Notes: a model not told the origin generated them from the letters alone. Counted from the stretch's first letter, positions 46,340 to 57,958 are shown. The stretch: DNA of 64,000 nt from Megaleporinus macrocephalus (GCA_021613375.1 CM038717.1:37582699-37646698); one strand, 5' to 3'. Numbers and translations are program-made.

Positions 46340-46940
46340 GAGTTCTCATTAGCATTAATATTAATATTTAACACTCAATAGCACTAATGCTAAACAATAG
46401 GTACTCAATAGCTGTAACACTAACGAATCAACACTTAGTAGCAGTAATGTCAACAAGTTAAGGCTTATTAACATTAATGCTTGTAATTAACTGTCAGCAG
46501 TATTAATGCCAGCAAATCAGAACATAGTAATAGTGATGCTAAACAATAAGCACTCATTATATAATCAAATATATTATACATTATCAAATAACACTCAATA
46601 TGTATACTGCCAACCCATTAAAACTCAGTACCATTAATGCCAAACAATTAGCACTCATTATCTTTAACATAATCAATTGACACCCAAAAGTGTAATGTGA
46701 ACCAGTCAGAACTCATTAGCATTAATACTGACAATCAATGCACAATAGCAGTGCAGAACACAGTAGTAATAATGCTAACCAATCAGCACACTGCAGTAAT
46801 AATAACAACCAATTACTACTGCAGGCGGCCATTACTACTGCAGATTGGTTAGCATTATTGCTATTGAGTGCTGATTGGTTAGAAATGCTATGTCTGAGTG
46901 CTAACTGGTAGCAATAATGGTAACCAATTATCATTTAATG
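46340..46940. repeat. Degenerate ~60-bp tandem repeat inside the transposon
   Basis: 'aatcagcactcaatagcatt'-like and 'agcattaatgctaacaatca'-like motifs recur with heavy divergence, switching orientation near 46830. It is probably an old internal expansion. Confidence 0.55.
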
Positions 46941-47069
46941 TCAATAAGGCCGAACCCATTTAAACGGTAAATGAACAGGCTTTCCAACGGTATAAGATTT
47001 ATTGCCAAGAAGCATTGTTACAACATCTCCTTACTTTTTGAGCTAATCGTCGCTGTATTTTCAAAATTC

Positions 47070-47250
47070 TTTACTTTCAATGTAAGTCAAAGGAACCAGA
47101 ATTTTTTTCCTAGCTATTTTGGAGGACTTCCGTTGGTCCGATCATCATGAAATTTTCACACAATGTAAATGACAGCTGTAGAAAAATGTGGTAAAATAAA
47201 AACCAACAAAAATGGAGCTACATGTCTTTCTTTGGACAGCGACGAAACGA
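47070..47250 (+). repeat. Interspersed repeat R, copy 4
   Basis: Shares 'ttactttcaatgtaagtcaa' and 'accagaatttttttcctagc' with other copies, and the 3' part 'tttggacagcgacgaaacg' with 53640-53840. Confidence 0.75.
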
Positions 47251-47498
47251 GTGAATACAGAGTTGCATATTGTTGATGTAATTTAAACAGGTGACTAAGT
47301 CACCAATTAGCAGGGTAGAAAACCAATAATATCTTGGGTGCATCAACAATTAAATGATCCTGTAAACTGTTTGTTCTAGACTGATTTGAACTGAATTTAA
47401 GCTGAATCTGAGTTCATAGCTCCGAGTTGGTCATCTGGATTTACATCTGTTTATTTTTTCATCAATTCATCAATAACTTACCAAACTTGTGGATTTGC

Positions 47499-49804
47499 TC
47501 AAATATCTACTGTTACTACCAACAAATGACCACCGAGAGGAACTGACCGGATGTCTAGATGTTTTTCATAGCATGCATGGCAGCATTCGGTACAGCATCC
47601 ACCACAGCACTGGACACAGCACTGGACACAGTATCGGCTACAGCACCTGCCCCAACATTTGCCACAGCATGTGACCCAGCATCTGTCCCAGCACTGATAA
47701 TTCAGTACTCCAAGGAAGATGATGGAGAGAATACTAAAAACTGCAATCTGGAAAAAGACAGTACAGTACAGTGAGTATTGTCTATAAACTCTGACCGTCC
47801 ACTTTATTTAGTATATGTCTTTGTATAGTCATGGCCTATATACCACAGCAGTGCTGCTGGAGTTTATAAACACTGTCACTGTTAAACACATCTATCTATC
47901 TGTATGATGTAAAGTCTGAAAGTTCATTTGTTGCAGTTGAGCGGTCTGACAGGTAGAAATCATCTTCCTGAGGTTGCTGCCCACCGGACACTGTTAGCTG
48001 GACTGTTTAGGTTGGTGCACACTGATATGTTTAAAAACTCCAGCACCACTTCTGTGTCTGATCCACTCACACCAGCACAACACACACTGACACAACACCA
48101 CCACATCAGTGTCACTCATTCAGTGCTAAGAATGATCCACTACCCAAACAATATCTTCTCTGTGGGGGTCCTGAACATTAAAGAAGAAGATACAAGTGTG
48201 GTACAAGGAGATACAAGAGTAGCTACAACAACGTTTCCCTAAGTGGACAGTCTGCAAATAATTTCCAGTCAAAACGGCCATTAGGTTCATTAATTTGTTC
48301 ATTTTCTAGCATCGTTAAAGCAAGAAGAACATTTAATATAAATTTATACAGCAACTAAATATCAGACGTTTACGTGTTTACGGTCTCCATTACAACATTA
48401 CAGTCTCCATTCTTTTCAGGAGAGTCACTTTCAGCTTCTCTGAAACACCTACAACTTTAGCTGTTATTTTCTGCTTCTCACGATCCAAATAACCTAAAAC
48501 ACGATCAGTGATGTTGAGGTTCTGGACTCTGGGGTGGTCAGTCCATTGTTCTGAGAACAGCAGCAGCTTCTTTGTTGGATGTGTCTGTATCCTTTTCTTC
48601 GTGAGGAGCTTCTTGAACAGCTACGCATCTTGATTATCTTGTGGGGACAGTGTTGGTGAGTCTACCAGGTGTGCCAGGTGGTTGTTAGGCATCCCATTTT
48701 CTCTGTATCGTTTAATATCCTTTGAAACTCTTGGCTTTCTCCTTCCTGGATAAAGTGGAGTATCTCTTAAAATGTAAAATAAAAGCAGACTGCAATGATA
48801 TTCGGCCAGTTTGAATTTGATGCCAGTACGTTTCAAAGAAGTTGGGACAGGTTCATGTTTACCACTCCCTTCATCACCTCTTCTTGTAACAAACAGGTCG
48901 CCCACCTTTTTGAACTGTGCGCTCATAAACCAGAGGGTCCTCTTTAGCTCGGAGGACGCATGTCACGCCTCCCGCTTCTCTCGTTGTGCCTACCACTCCT
49001 CATTGCTGCATCATTTTTTTGTCTCTCCACCATGAATGACTTTTGAATTCACCATGAATGGCTTCATCTTGAAAGTACATTTTAGGCCATGTACAACATA
49101 TAAGTTCATTAAGAATATTTAGGGAATCAAGGAACGCATCTGTAACCATTTAGTTTAAGAACTTTCTTTCTTTGAGAGGCATTAAACTCACGTCTGGTTC
49201 TTATGTCTAGGTTTTCTGTAGAACTGAGCATTTCACACAGAAACTCACTATATAACTCTTTGCATCTCAATGACTTAATTATACAGAATTGTAAATAAAA
49301 AAATCTGTAATTTAAGTATCTTACCTTCCATTCATAAAATCTTATCTGTGAACTGTACTGGTCATCAGTCAGCGTTCGGTTTCTGTCACACCATTCCCAC
49401 GGAGGCCGAGCGTCACTGTCAATGTGACCATCTTTTAGTGGAGTTTGCAAACAGGCCAAGAATCTGCCATCACCAAAGAACAGGATCAGCCAAAAAGCAG
49501 ATGGAAATGCGCAGGTCAGAAATTTCAAACAGCATTTGCACTGGCATATGCAACCACGCAGCTGCTCTGGAATTTCTGAATAAGACCATTCAATAAATTT
49601 CCACAGGTAAACGCTTATGTTAGTAGTAACAAGCAACGGCATCAGCAAGTACAATAAGAAAAATGCCTCAGTGTATCCAGGTCTACATGGGCACACAAAG
49701 TCATGCTCGATAAGTTTCTCTACAAGAACAAGAACCAGATTGGCCACCACAGAAGTGCCCCATGGGTGTTTTTTTAAAAATTCAATTAGGTTAGTCAGTG
49801 CCAT
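47499..49804 (-). CDS. CALHM/FAM26-like protein with Cys tetrapeptide-repeat tail (242 aa)
   Basis: Exon 1 is 49325-49804 (160 codons, donor GTAAGA) and exon 2 is 47499-47747 (acceptor TTCCAG, phase 0, TGA). It is a clear paralog of the gene at 28320-30540: EKLIEHDFVCPC (29-40), PLLVTTNISVYLW, FWLILFFGDGRFLAC (104-118), WEWCD (136-140), then TM4 from residue 161. Cys38, 40, 118 and 139 match the CALHM disulfide positions, so it should be a plasma-membrane pore subunit. After TM4 comes a tail with 17 cysteines in about 43 residues, phased every four residues (RCWVTCCGKCWGRCC...VQCCVQCCGGCC), then EKHLDIRSVPLGGH and VVTVDI. The CALHM cytosolic helices are absent. A donor-like GTAAGT just past the stop (about 47480) leaves room for a 3'-UTR intron or alternative end. 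Confidence 0.85.
47568..47696 (-). repeat. Coding 12-bp minisatellite (Cys-rich tail)
   Basis: On the plus strand the units look like CAGCACTGGACA, CAGCACTGGACA, CAGTATCGGCTA, CAGCACCTGCCC. On the coding strand each gives four residues, x-C-C/W-x. Unit length and frame are kept through about ten copies. Confidence 0.85.
47790..48200. repeat. Dispersed repeat in the CALHM-like intron
   Basis: 'gcagtgctgctggagtttat', 'aaaaactccagcaccacttc' and 'ggtcctgaacatta' are inverted-related pieces of a repeat that I recognise as frequent in fish. The ORF at 47928-48242 is inside it and is not a gene. Confidence 0.55.
48400..48925. repeat. Dispersed DNA-element relic
   Basis: 'gtcagtccattgttctgaga', 'gtgagtctaccaggtgtgcc' and 'aaagaagttgggacaggttc' are parts of a widespread teleost repeat. 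Its ends are unclear, and the minus-strand frame here has no protein support. Confidence 0.5.
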
Positions 49805-49955
49805 TTTAAATAGAACAAATCTGCCAACACAGAATCTAAACCAGCCCTTTAGTGCCGAGATCAGCTTTAAAACTGATACAAACTGGTCTGCTTCGCATCG
49901 CCTACAAGAGAAAAACAGGAAGCTTTGTGGTCATCACAGACAGACACTGCAGGTG
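49805..49955 (-). promoter_or_regulatory. Conserved 5' flank of the second CALHM-like gene
   Basis: Counterpart of 30541-30710: 'aatctgccaacacagaatct' and 'caggaagctttgtggtcatc'. Read as shared 5' UTR and promoter; no specific element is claimed. Confidence 0.4.
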
Positions 49956-50741
49956 ATGCTCACTAATGCAGAACTTGATACAACAATTGGTGATCATGCA
50001 AACATAAGTTGAGATATTTTGGAGTTGACTCTGATTTTAATTCCTCATATAAACTGTAGTTCTAAACACAGAGACATACAGTATCTTATAAAACACCTCT
50101 TACATTTCTGCAAATATGTTTTTATATCTTTTCATGGGACAACACTATAGAAATGAAATTTGGATATAGCTTAGAGTAGTCTCTGTACAGCTTGTATAGC
50201 AGTATAGATTTACTGTCTTTTGAAAATAACTCAACAAACAACCATTAATTTCCAAATAGCTGGCAACACAAGTGAGCACACCTGACAGTGAACATGTCCA
50301 AATTGTGCTCATAGTGTCAATATTTTTTGTGACCACTATTATTATCTAGCACCGCCTTAATCCTCTTGGGCATGGAATTCACCAGATGATTATATCTGGT
50401 GTTCTTACTGGTGAACATACACTTATTGCTAAGATAAAGGCTTTTAAATCAGCTTAGAAGATTAAAGCTTTTGCACAGTAGTGTGTATAATAATTTTATG
50501 CTCACAATAATTGAGTTTGCCTCTGTTTTTTTCAGCACCTTGAATGGTGACCGCATAGTGAAAGAAATGATCAAAAATTGAAAACTACAAACCAAAGAAA
50601 GACTGTTAAATGTCAACTCAGCTTACTATGTTACTATGTTAATAGTCGTTAGCTAATATTAATAAATAAATAAGAAGTGCAATCATTAATAAGACATAAA
50701 TATTTTTTGCTACTTGTCAGGTAAATCAAATACATAGAACT
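49956..50741. other. Region without a supported gene
   Basis: Contains a partial MITE end at about 50395-50480 ('cttttgcacagtagtgtgta'). Nothing else was recognised. Confidence 0.4.
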
Positions 50742-50935
50742 GTCATGCTCTGCCTTCTCTTGTCTGTCTATGCCTTTGTTTACACTCTCCTGTCATGTTC
50801 CATGTGCTTATGTTTGTTTTGGTTGTGTGCTTCTCCTTGTCTCCGCCCTCTTGCTACACCCCTCACCTCATTCGAGTTTGTGTCTCCTCCTGTTCCCAGG
50901 TGTTCCCTGTTTCCTGTACTGTTGTAGCTCCATGG
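50742..50935 (+). repeat. Dispersed repeat, LTR-like, copy 3
   Basis: 'tgtcatgctctgccttctct', 'cttgtctccgccctcttgct' and 'cccaggtgttccctgtttcc' match the 8225-8620 family. It starts TGTCA, as many LTRs do. Confidence 0.55.
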
Positions 50936-51099
50936 AACAAGTCAGACTCAGACATGACGTCAGATCCAGATGTGACAGGTAGGACCTGTGTAACTGTGTT
51001 CAGTTCCCCGCAGCTCCCCGGACCCTTTTAGTGGTAACACCAGTGAGCGCTGAGGAAGAGTATGTATGGAGAAGGCTACATTGTTGATTTGGTCAGTAC

Positions 51100-51460
51100 C
51101 ACAGTAGTGACGCAACACACTGATTGGTTGTGCCTTTGTATTCTACCGGTCCTGCAGATTGTTTGGCGTGGTGCAAGTTAGCTGTTTAGAGATGTGCCTG
51201 AGAGCCTTATAAGAACCAGTTACATGCATGCTTAATGTGGTGTCCTGCGCATTGGTGATTGTTTGGCGTGGTGCACGTTAGCTGTGTGAGCTTGGTGGTG
51301 TGTCGTGATTTCACTGTATAAGTGAACATGTAGTGATTTGTGGTATTAGTAAGGTCGCATGTCGGTAACTGATGCGTTACAGATCTTTACAGATCAAGAG
51401 CTGTGCCTGAGAGCCTTAGAAGAGCACATTTTATGTGTACTTTGTGTCGGGTCAGCAAGA
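51100..51460. repeat. Short imperfect tandem duplication
   Basis: 'gattgtttggcgtggtgca' followed by 'gttagctgt' occurs near 51157 and 51260, and 'tgtgcctgagagcctta' near 51193 and 51402. Confidence 0.65.
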
Positions 51461-51599
51461 GATCTTATGAACTGAGGAAGCAAGACAGTAGCACCAAGCC
51501 TGAAGCGTTTTAGGTTAGTATTTTAGGAATTTGTAGTGTGTTACTCTCTAAATGTAATAACTGTTTTCTGTTTGTGGTGAGATGGTGGTCCACCCCTGC

Positions 51600-52700
51600 G
51601 CTCTCCACCTTACTCCCCAGTAGAGTGGGCCTGATTGTGTTTAAAGGACTGGATTCTAACCGTGCTTCCTGCCTTTTCAAGATGAGCAAAGGATCTGTTG
51701 AGAAGGTAAATGATTGCATCCTCCACCCCAATTCTTGGCTGGTAGGCGAACTGCAGAGGATCCATAGCTGATCCCACCAGTGAATGAACAAGTCCCTCCA
51801 AAGCCTTCATCAGGCGAGAGGTCAGTGCCACTGGTGTGTAGCCGTTAAGGTCACTGGGGTGTGGAGTCTTTGGAATAAGCACTACACATGATGTCTTCCA
51901 GAGCACCGGCACTTTCTCCTTTTTCAGGCTTAGATTAAAAATGTCCCACACAACTGGTCTGCACAGTGTCTCCGGAGTCCAGGATTAATGTTGTCTGGAC
52001 CTACTGCCTTCTTCACCTTCATCTTGCTCAGTTCCCTCCTTACTTGTTGTCTAGTGAAGGACAGGGAAGAGCTGGGCTGAGTGCTGGCCAGTGGTGTGGT
52101 GTGGGCTGGTCAGAGAAAAGGGCAGATGCCAGGTCGAATCTTTTGAAGAAGGCATTTGGGTTGTTTGCCCATTGTGAGTCTCCTTCAGGCTGCCTGTAGG
52201 ACTTTTCAAATCTTGAGATGGTTTTTAAGCCCCTCCAGACATTGTTCTGCTGTAGCTGGCCTTCCTTTTTCTTTCTGTAAAGGTTCTTGGTTTCCCTGAT
52301 TTTCCTCTCAGTTCCTTCTGTATCCTCTTCATTTCCTCGTTTACTGATCTAAATACCAACTTCTTCGCATTCAGAAGAGTCTTAACTTCTGAGGTAAACC
52401 CGGACTTGTTATTGGAAAAGCACCATACTGTCTTGGTGGGCACACTGTTCTCCACACAGAAGTTTATGTAGTCTGTGATGCAGTTTGTGAGGCTGTCAAC
52501 ATCGTCACCATGTGGCTCATGGAGAACCTCCGTGACAGGCAGGAGATGTACCAGTTTGTGGTCAGACTTGCCCAAGGGAGGGAGGGGAGATGTATTATAC
52601 ACATCCTTGGTGTTGCATACTTCTTAAATGGGATGTAGTTGATATGTGGGTTGACATTACTGACTAATACCAAGAAACCACAAGAGAACAAAGCAAAACC
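51600..52700 (-). mobile_element. LINE fragment (jockey/L2/Rex1 type): endonuclease end to RT
   Basis: On the minus strand: LGKSDHKLVHLLPV (end of the APE endonuclease), DSLTNCITDYINFCVENSVP and TFTERKRKASYSR (linker), then, after frame breaks, WDIFNLSLKKEKVPVLWK and TPVALTSRLMKALEGLVHSL (start of reverse transcriptase), ending near AYQPRIGVEDAIIYLL. Frameshifts and the missing YxDD and C-terminal parts make it a dead fragment. Confidence 0.88.
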
Positions 52701-53639
52701 CAGACATTATCCCAAATGCCCATTGGAATAGTAACACAATACATAGTGAATATATAATACAATAATACAATGTCATAAACATTATGATTCAAGCACCAGT
52801 TACACTATATTAAGTTTGAAAATAATTACTTAACACTGTTTAGTCTGTTTCCACTGTGTGATGGTCCTTCCCAAACACCCACAGAGCCTACAGAAGTCGA
52901 CAGCGCTTCTGGGCATGGTTAACATAAGGCTTTCTTTCTGAGACAATAAAGTCTCAAAGGGCATTTGTCGATGTAACTATGTATTGTAGTGCTTGACAAA
53001 GGTTTAATCTTAAGTATATATGGTTAAAATGCTTGTAGATGAAGCCATCGCCGAGTGGTCGCCGACCAAATATTTTGCATGTTTAATATCTAGGCCAGTC
53101 GGCGACTGTGAATCAACAGCATTGTCTAGCTACATCCAATGGGATCACATAGAGAGGGAGCCATGGAGTAAATCTCTCTATTTTCTCCAACTCTCTCTGC
53201 CTTGATCCATCTTCTCATCCATATTTGTTTCTTTTTCTTCTTTCTTATGTCACTGCAAATCAGTGCAAATGGAAATGACGTATGTTCTACGTGGTATCGC
53301 TACTACTCACATGTGTTTAGTTTAAGAGTTTAGTCCTCGTGTGTTCACTTGTTTTTGGACAGCAGCCAGATAAGTGGGCGGTTCCCCAGGGTGAAAGTCG
53401 TGTAATTGGTGACCCTTTGTTGCCGATCAGTCATGTAGTGTGAAAGCCACAACAACTAAAAGACTCGCCATAACAGCACAACCAGTATGAACAGCACAAA
53501 GACTTGACCACCCAAACAGTCGTGTAGTCTGAACCAGGCATTACATAACTCTACATTAATGTTAATAAATACTGTCAGTCTCTAAAAATTCTTTTTTTTC
53601 CCTCAAAGATTTTGCTTAATGGTCCTACAATGTCTTTAA
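52701..53639. other. Region without a supported gene
   Basis: 'gtcgccgaccaaatattttg' with 'cagtcggcgactgtgaatc' (53060-53115), and 'gtcgtgtaattggtgaccct' with 'cagtcgtgtagtctgaacca' (53397-53540), look like pieces of non-autonomous DNA elements. Ends are not resolved. Confidence 0.4.
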
Positions 53640-53840
53640 GGACAAAAACCTACTTCACTTTTAACGTAAGTCAGTGGTACCAGAATTTTTACCAAGCTAT
53701 TTTGGAACATTTTTATTGGTCCATTACTTGTAAAATTTTCACACAATGTTAATAGTAGCTGGCGTATTCAAATCATGCATAAAAGCTAAAAATCAACAAA
53801 AATGGGGATACATGTTTTTCGTGGACAGCGACGATATGTG
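53640..53840 (+). repeat. Interspersed repeat R, copy 5
   Basis: 'cgtaagtcagtggtaccaga', 'attttcacacaatgttaata' and 'gtggacagcgacgatatg' match the copy at 47070-47250. Confidence 0.75.
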
Positions 53841-55067
53841 GGTGGAATTTAGTTACACACCAGTAACCATAAACAGTGTAGTATTCTACAATGTGTGATC
53901 ACCTACTGCAAAAAAGTAAACCTCTAAACCAACTATGCACTATTTAGGCCACAGCTGTGCTTTTCTTTACAATCTCAGTTATTTCCAAAGAAAAGACAAA
54001 ACACACTGTCAATAGCACTCGTCCTGTACAGCCTTAGAAAAACATCAGCTTTTACCTTATAGAGAAAAAGATAACGTTGTAGTTTTATTTCTTTGTCTCT
54101 GTCACAGTGTGTGTGAACATACCCTTGGAAATCAGATACGTAGTATTGAATCTGAAACTTGCACAGGAAGCTAAACATAGTGCTGCTGATTACTACAGGA
54201 TGTGGTTGGCATATGTGTTGGTACAGTTACTAACAATTTAATCTAATGCAGCAATTCCTATTTATGCTGCAAAGGTTACAGTATCACAATGCAGTACAAC
54301 ATAAGCAGTAGTACTGAAGAGAATGAAGCAGCTGGCTGATGCTTATTGATTTGCTTTTTGCATGTTTATTAATACATTAATTCCTAATTATTATGACACT
54401 GAACAAAGTCTTTATTATCCACATCTTCCTAAATATAAAATGATTAATTTAATATTATATTTGCATATATATTCATCATTCTGTGTTCCCTCCTCAATGG
54501 CACGTGACTTCTTAGTTGTGTTTATTAATAATTAAGAAGTAATGCTCTTTTTATTATCATATACAGTTTTCATTAGTAAATGCTTCAATTACTGTCAAAT
54601 CTTGTGTCTGTACTATAATGTGTTACCAGTGTATCTATTGCTGTGTGAAACTGACTAGAGTGAATTTTGCCACCCCGCTCTGGCATTTCTGATGATGGTT
54701 CAGGCTGTTCATTAGGATTTGTATCTGTAAAGTTCAAAAGGATGTGGTTGGCATATGTGACACCCTTAAAGTGTGGTCACATTAAAGTAATTATTTATTT
54801 TACATATATTTTATACATATGTTCTTGTGGTTTTTGTATGGGTTATTGCACTGTAATATGATGCTCCCAGTCCTGTAGAGGGAGCTGTGCCTGGGGGCGG
54901 GCGCTAGACTGTGGCTTAAGGGGGTAACAGGAGAATGTTCTCAGATGAATCTGAGAACTCAAGCTGAACACACTGTCTCATTGTATCTTCTGTATTCTGT
55001 TCTCCAGACGGGAAAATATGTGGAAATTCGCAAATATTAATGTTTACAAAGCACTATAGTAAGGGTT
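53841..55067. other. Region without a supported gene
   Basis: AT-rich sequence with no recognised exon. 54865-54910 ('cagtcctgtagagggagctg') looks like a dispersed-repeat end. Confidence 0.4.
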
Positions 55068-55455
55068 GCTAGCATTAGCTACCGCGGCCCGCTAGCCACA
55101 CATCTGGCCGACGTTATTGTGTGCTATCAGCCTCCTGCTAGCATTAGCTACCGCGGCCCGCTAGCCACACATCTGGCCGACGTTATTGTGTGCTATCAGC
55201 CTCCTGCTAGCATTAGCTACCGCGGCCCGCTAGCCACACGTCTGACCGACGTTATTGTGCACTATCAGCCTCCTGCTAGCATTAGCTACCGCGGCCCGCT
55301 AACCACACGTCTGGCCGACGTTATTGTGCGCTATCAGCCTCCTGCTAGCATTAGCTACCGCGGCCCACTAGCCACACGTCTGACCGACGTTATTGTGTGC
55401 TATCAGCCTCCTGCTAGCATTAGCTACCGCGGCCCGCTAGCCACACGTCTGGCAG
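55068..55455. repeat. 69-bp GC-rich minisatellite, 5.6 copies
   Basis: Unit: GCTAGCATTAGCTACCGCGG, CCCGCTAGCCACACGTCTGG, then CCGACGTTATTGTGTGCTAT and CAGCCTCCT. Copies start at 55068, 55137, 55206, 55275, 55344 and 55413, exactly 69 bp apart with few changes. It is open in frame (23-residue repeat) and CpG-rich in an otherwise AT-rich region. Confidence 0.95.
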
Positions 55456-55569
55456 CACTTCACTTTGACCCTATAACCACATTTAACATATTAGATGTAC
55501 AAAAAATAAATATGAAAATAAATATATGTGAATATGAGATATTAGGTCGCTGGGAGTTCTAAAACCCAA

Positions 55570-56990
55570 TTTATTTGTATTTTCTATTGGGGAGCCTGTT
55601 TGGCCTCGTTTGAGTGAAGCTAGAGCAGTTAAAACCAGTTCAGATAGGAAAGGTTGGAGAGGTAGTGCGTGAGGTGTTCAGAAGCCTGATGGCCTGTAAA
55701 TAGAAACTGTTTGTCAGTCTTGTGGTCCTGGAATCTCCTGTAACGTCTGCCTGAAGGTAAAGGTGTGAAGAGTGTGTGCTGGCGGTGTGTACTGTCCCTG
55801 ATTATGTTGTAGGCCCTCCTGGTGACCCTGGTGTGGTAGATGTTCTGTAGTGGGGGAAGGCTGCTGAATGCAGAACTGTAATCAATAAAGAGCATTCTGA
55901 CATATGTGTCCTTGTCCTTCAGTTGTGTGAGGGCTCCAGGTGTGTGAGGGCTCCAGATGTGTGAGGGCTCCAGGTGTGTGACGGCTCCAGGTGTGTGATG
56001 GCACAAAAACTTATGAGTGACAGATTAAATATGTCTACAAACACATCAGCCAGCTCTGATAAGCAAACCCTGAGCGCATGCCCGGGGATGTTGTCTGGGC
56101 CTGCTGCTCTGCGTGGGTTGATTCTCATCAGGTTCCTGTGCACATCCACTGTTGTTACAATGAGTGATGGGTTCTGTATGCTCTCCTTGGCCGCAATGTC
56201 CTTCAGGTGGTCAAGGTTGAGGACATCAAAGCGAGCATAGAACTCATTCAGCTCATCAGGCAATGCAGAATGGCTGGTTGTGAGTGCCCTGCTTGTTTGT
56301 TGATGGTTGGCGATGTGTTGCAGTCCTTGCCACATGCGCCGGGAGTCTGCTGTGGTGTAGTAGCCCCCCAGCTTCAGCCTGTACTGTCTCTTAGCTTCTC
56401 TGATAGATCTACGCAGGTCGTATCTAGACCTTTTGTAGTCATCAGCGTTGCCAGAGAGAAATGTGGTCTGGTGAGCATGTAGCATGGACCGAACTTCACC
56501 ATTTATCCATGGTTTTTGGTTGGGGTACTTTATGCAGCGCTTTGAAGAGACAATGGTTTCAATGCAGCTGCTGATGTAGCCAGTTACCCCAGAAGCATAG
56601 TCCTCTAGATCAACAGAACCATCCTCTCTCACAGCAGTGGTTCTAAACACATCCCAGTTTGTACTGTCAAAGCAGTCCTGAAGCACTGAATCAGTTTCTT
56701 CATTCCACACTTTAACAGTTTTACTCACTGGAAGTTGTCTGTATGCTGGGTAGAGGAAGACGGGGTGTGATCAGACTGTCCGAAGTGTGGCCGAGGCACG
56801 GCTCTGTAGGCCCCCCTCATGTTGCTGTAGACTTGGTAGAGTAAGTTGTTCTCCCTCGTAGGGAAGCTCACGTGCTGATGGTACTTGGGGAGGACAGTCC
56901 TCAGGTTGCAATGATTAAAGTCGCCGGCAACAATAAACACGGCGTCCGGGTGCGCGGTCTCTTGTTTACAAAAGACAAAATAAATAATAA
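55570..56990 (-). mobile_element. LINE (jockey/L2/Rex1 type), internally deleted
   Basis: On the minus strand, 5' to 3': the APE endonuclease end (IVAGDFNHCNLRTVLPKYHQ, GQSDHTPS), then a long open part 56728-55919 with KRCIKYPNQKPWINGEVRSM and NPRRAAGPDNIPGHALRVCL (RT start). It is interrupted by a small TCCAGGTGTGTGAGGGC repeat. Downstream come MLFIDYSSAFS, part of RT, joined directly to FTPLPSGRRYRRF, the ORF2 C-terminus. The RT catalytic core between is deleted, so it is inactive. It is less decayed than the fragment at 51600-52700. Confidence 0.9.
55917..56000. repeat. ~18-bp tandem repeat inside the LINE
   Basis: Four to five copies of GTGTGTGAGGGCTCCAG(A/G), creating a HLEPSHTWSPHT-like frame. 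It marks the junction where RT sequence is lost. Confidence 0.85.
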
Positions 56991-57487
56991 ATAACGTTGG
57001 CTACCAGAGGAACACACAAAGACGTCTGCCACGGTGGGCGCCATCTTTTTATAATAATTGGGCGCCAATTATTAACAACTAGAAAATTTGCTTGTGATTG
57101 TGTAAGGGTTGGCTCCAGGCCACCTCCAGCCACTAGAGGGGGATGCTACCAGGGAGTCAATGGAGAAACAAGGCAGTTTTGTTCCTTTTGTTTCTGTGTT
57201 TTTGAGTTTATTGTTTGTTTATCCTCTCTGTAGATTCATTTGTTTACTATTTCTGTTCACTTTTGGTTGTTTATGTAGCACCAATTCCACATGGCTAGTG
57301 CAGTAATGCTAATTCTGATACATAAGAGTTTTCTACCTTCTAAATAAAATGTAGACCAGCAGAGCAGCATTCAGTTAAATACATGATCAAAGGATGCCTT
57401 CCCTTTCCCATCTCAGTGCTATTTCCCCATTTTTTGTTTGTAGTAAAAGCCATTCTTGTTATTCTTCTGTTTTACTTTCACCCATAA
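56991..57487. other. Region without a supported gene
   Basis: 57110-57260 ('ccactagagggggatgctac', 'tgttcctttt...') looks like a dispersed-repeat tail. No exon was recognised. Confidence 0.4.
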
Positions 57488-57958
57488 ACTACTGTGCAAA
57501 AGCCCCAAGCAGATAGTTTAAAAGTCAATATTCACCAGTAAGAACAGATGTAAATAACCATACATACAGTACAAAGTAACATGAATATCTTATTGTGAGA
57601 GAAGTAGATCATATCTTGAGCTCCAGTTTGAAGAAGTGTAGTTCCAGATTTCTCCTGGATGCCCCAGACATTGTATGAATGTATTCAGTTCCTTCAGCAG
57701 CAATCTTGATTTAGCTTAATGAAGTACTGAGCAGTCAAAGCAGGTATTAGATGAGAACTGTAACTAATACTGGGTTGTTTAGGAGAAGCTTGGAAAGGGT
57801 TAATTAAACGCACTGCTGTATGTAAAAGCACTACTTACTGTATTAATACTGTTTATATATTTAAATCGTGTTTTGATGAGCAAATAAAATCTTCCTGTCA
57901 TATTCCTGTAAATATAAGTATGTCCCCAAGTGCCTAAAACTTTTTACAAAGTACTGTA
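57488..57958 (+). mobile_element. MITE-like element with ACTGTGCAAAAG termini
   Basis: The left end 'ctactgtgcaaaagccccaa' and the inverted right end ('aagtgcctaaaactttttac', 'aaagtactgt') are imperfect TIRs of a family resembling small Tc1/mariner MITEs. The interior matches 24594-24840 and the inverse of 28605-28830. Confidence 0.65.

Larger units (their letters stand above)
45516..47043 (+). mobile_element. Degenerate Tc1/mariner element (1528 bp)
   Basis: The ends GCACAAAAAGTAAGGAGATG and its inverse (...CATCTCCTTACTTTTTGAGC) are flanked by TA at 45514-45515 and 47044-47045. Inverted similarity continues inward through 'cttcttggcaataaatctta'. Only the transposase N-terminus survives; much of the interior (46340-46940) has become a degenerate tandem repeat. 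Confidence 0.85.

Noticed and set aside
48621..48926. 101-aa minus-strand ORF
   Set aside because: Falls within a widespread fish repeat ('gaagttgggacaggttc').
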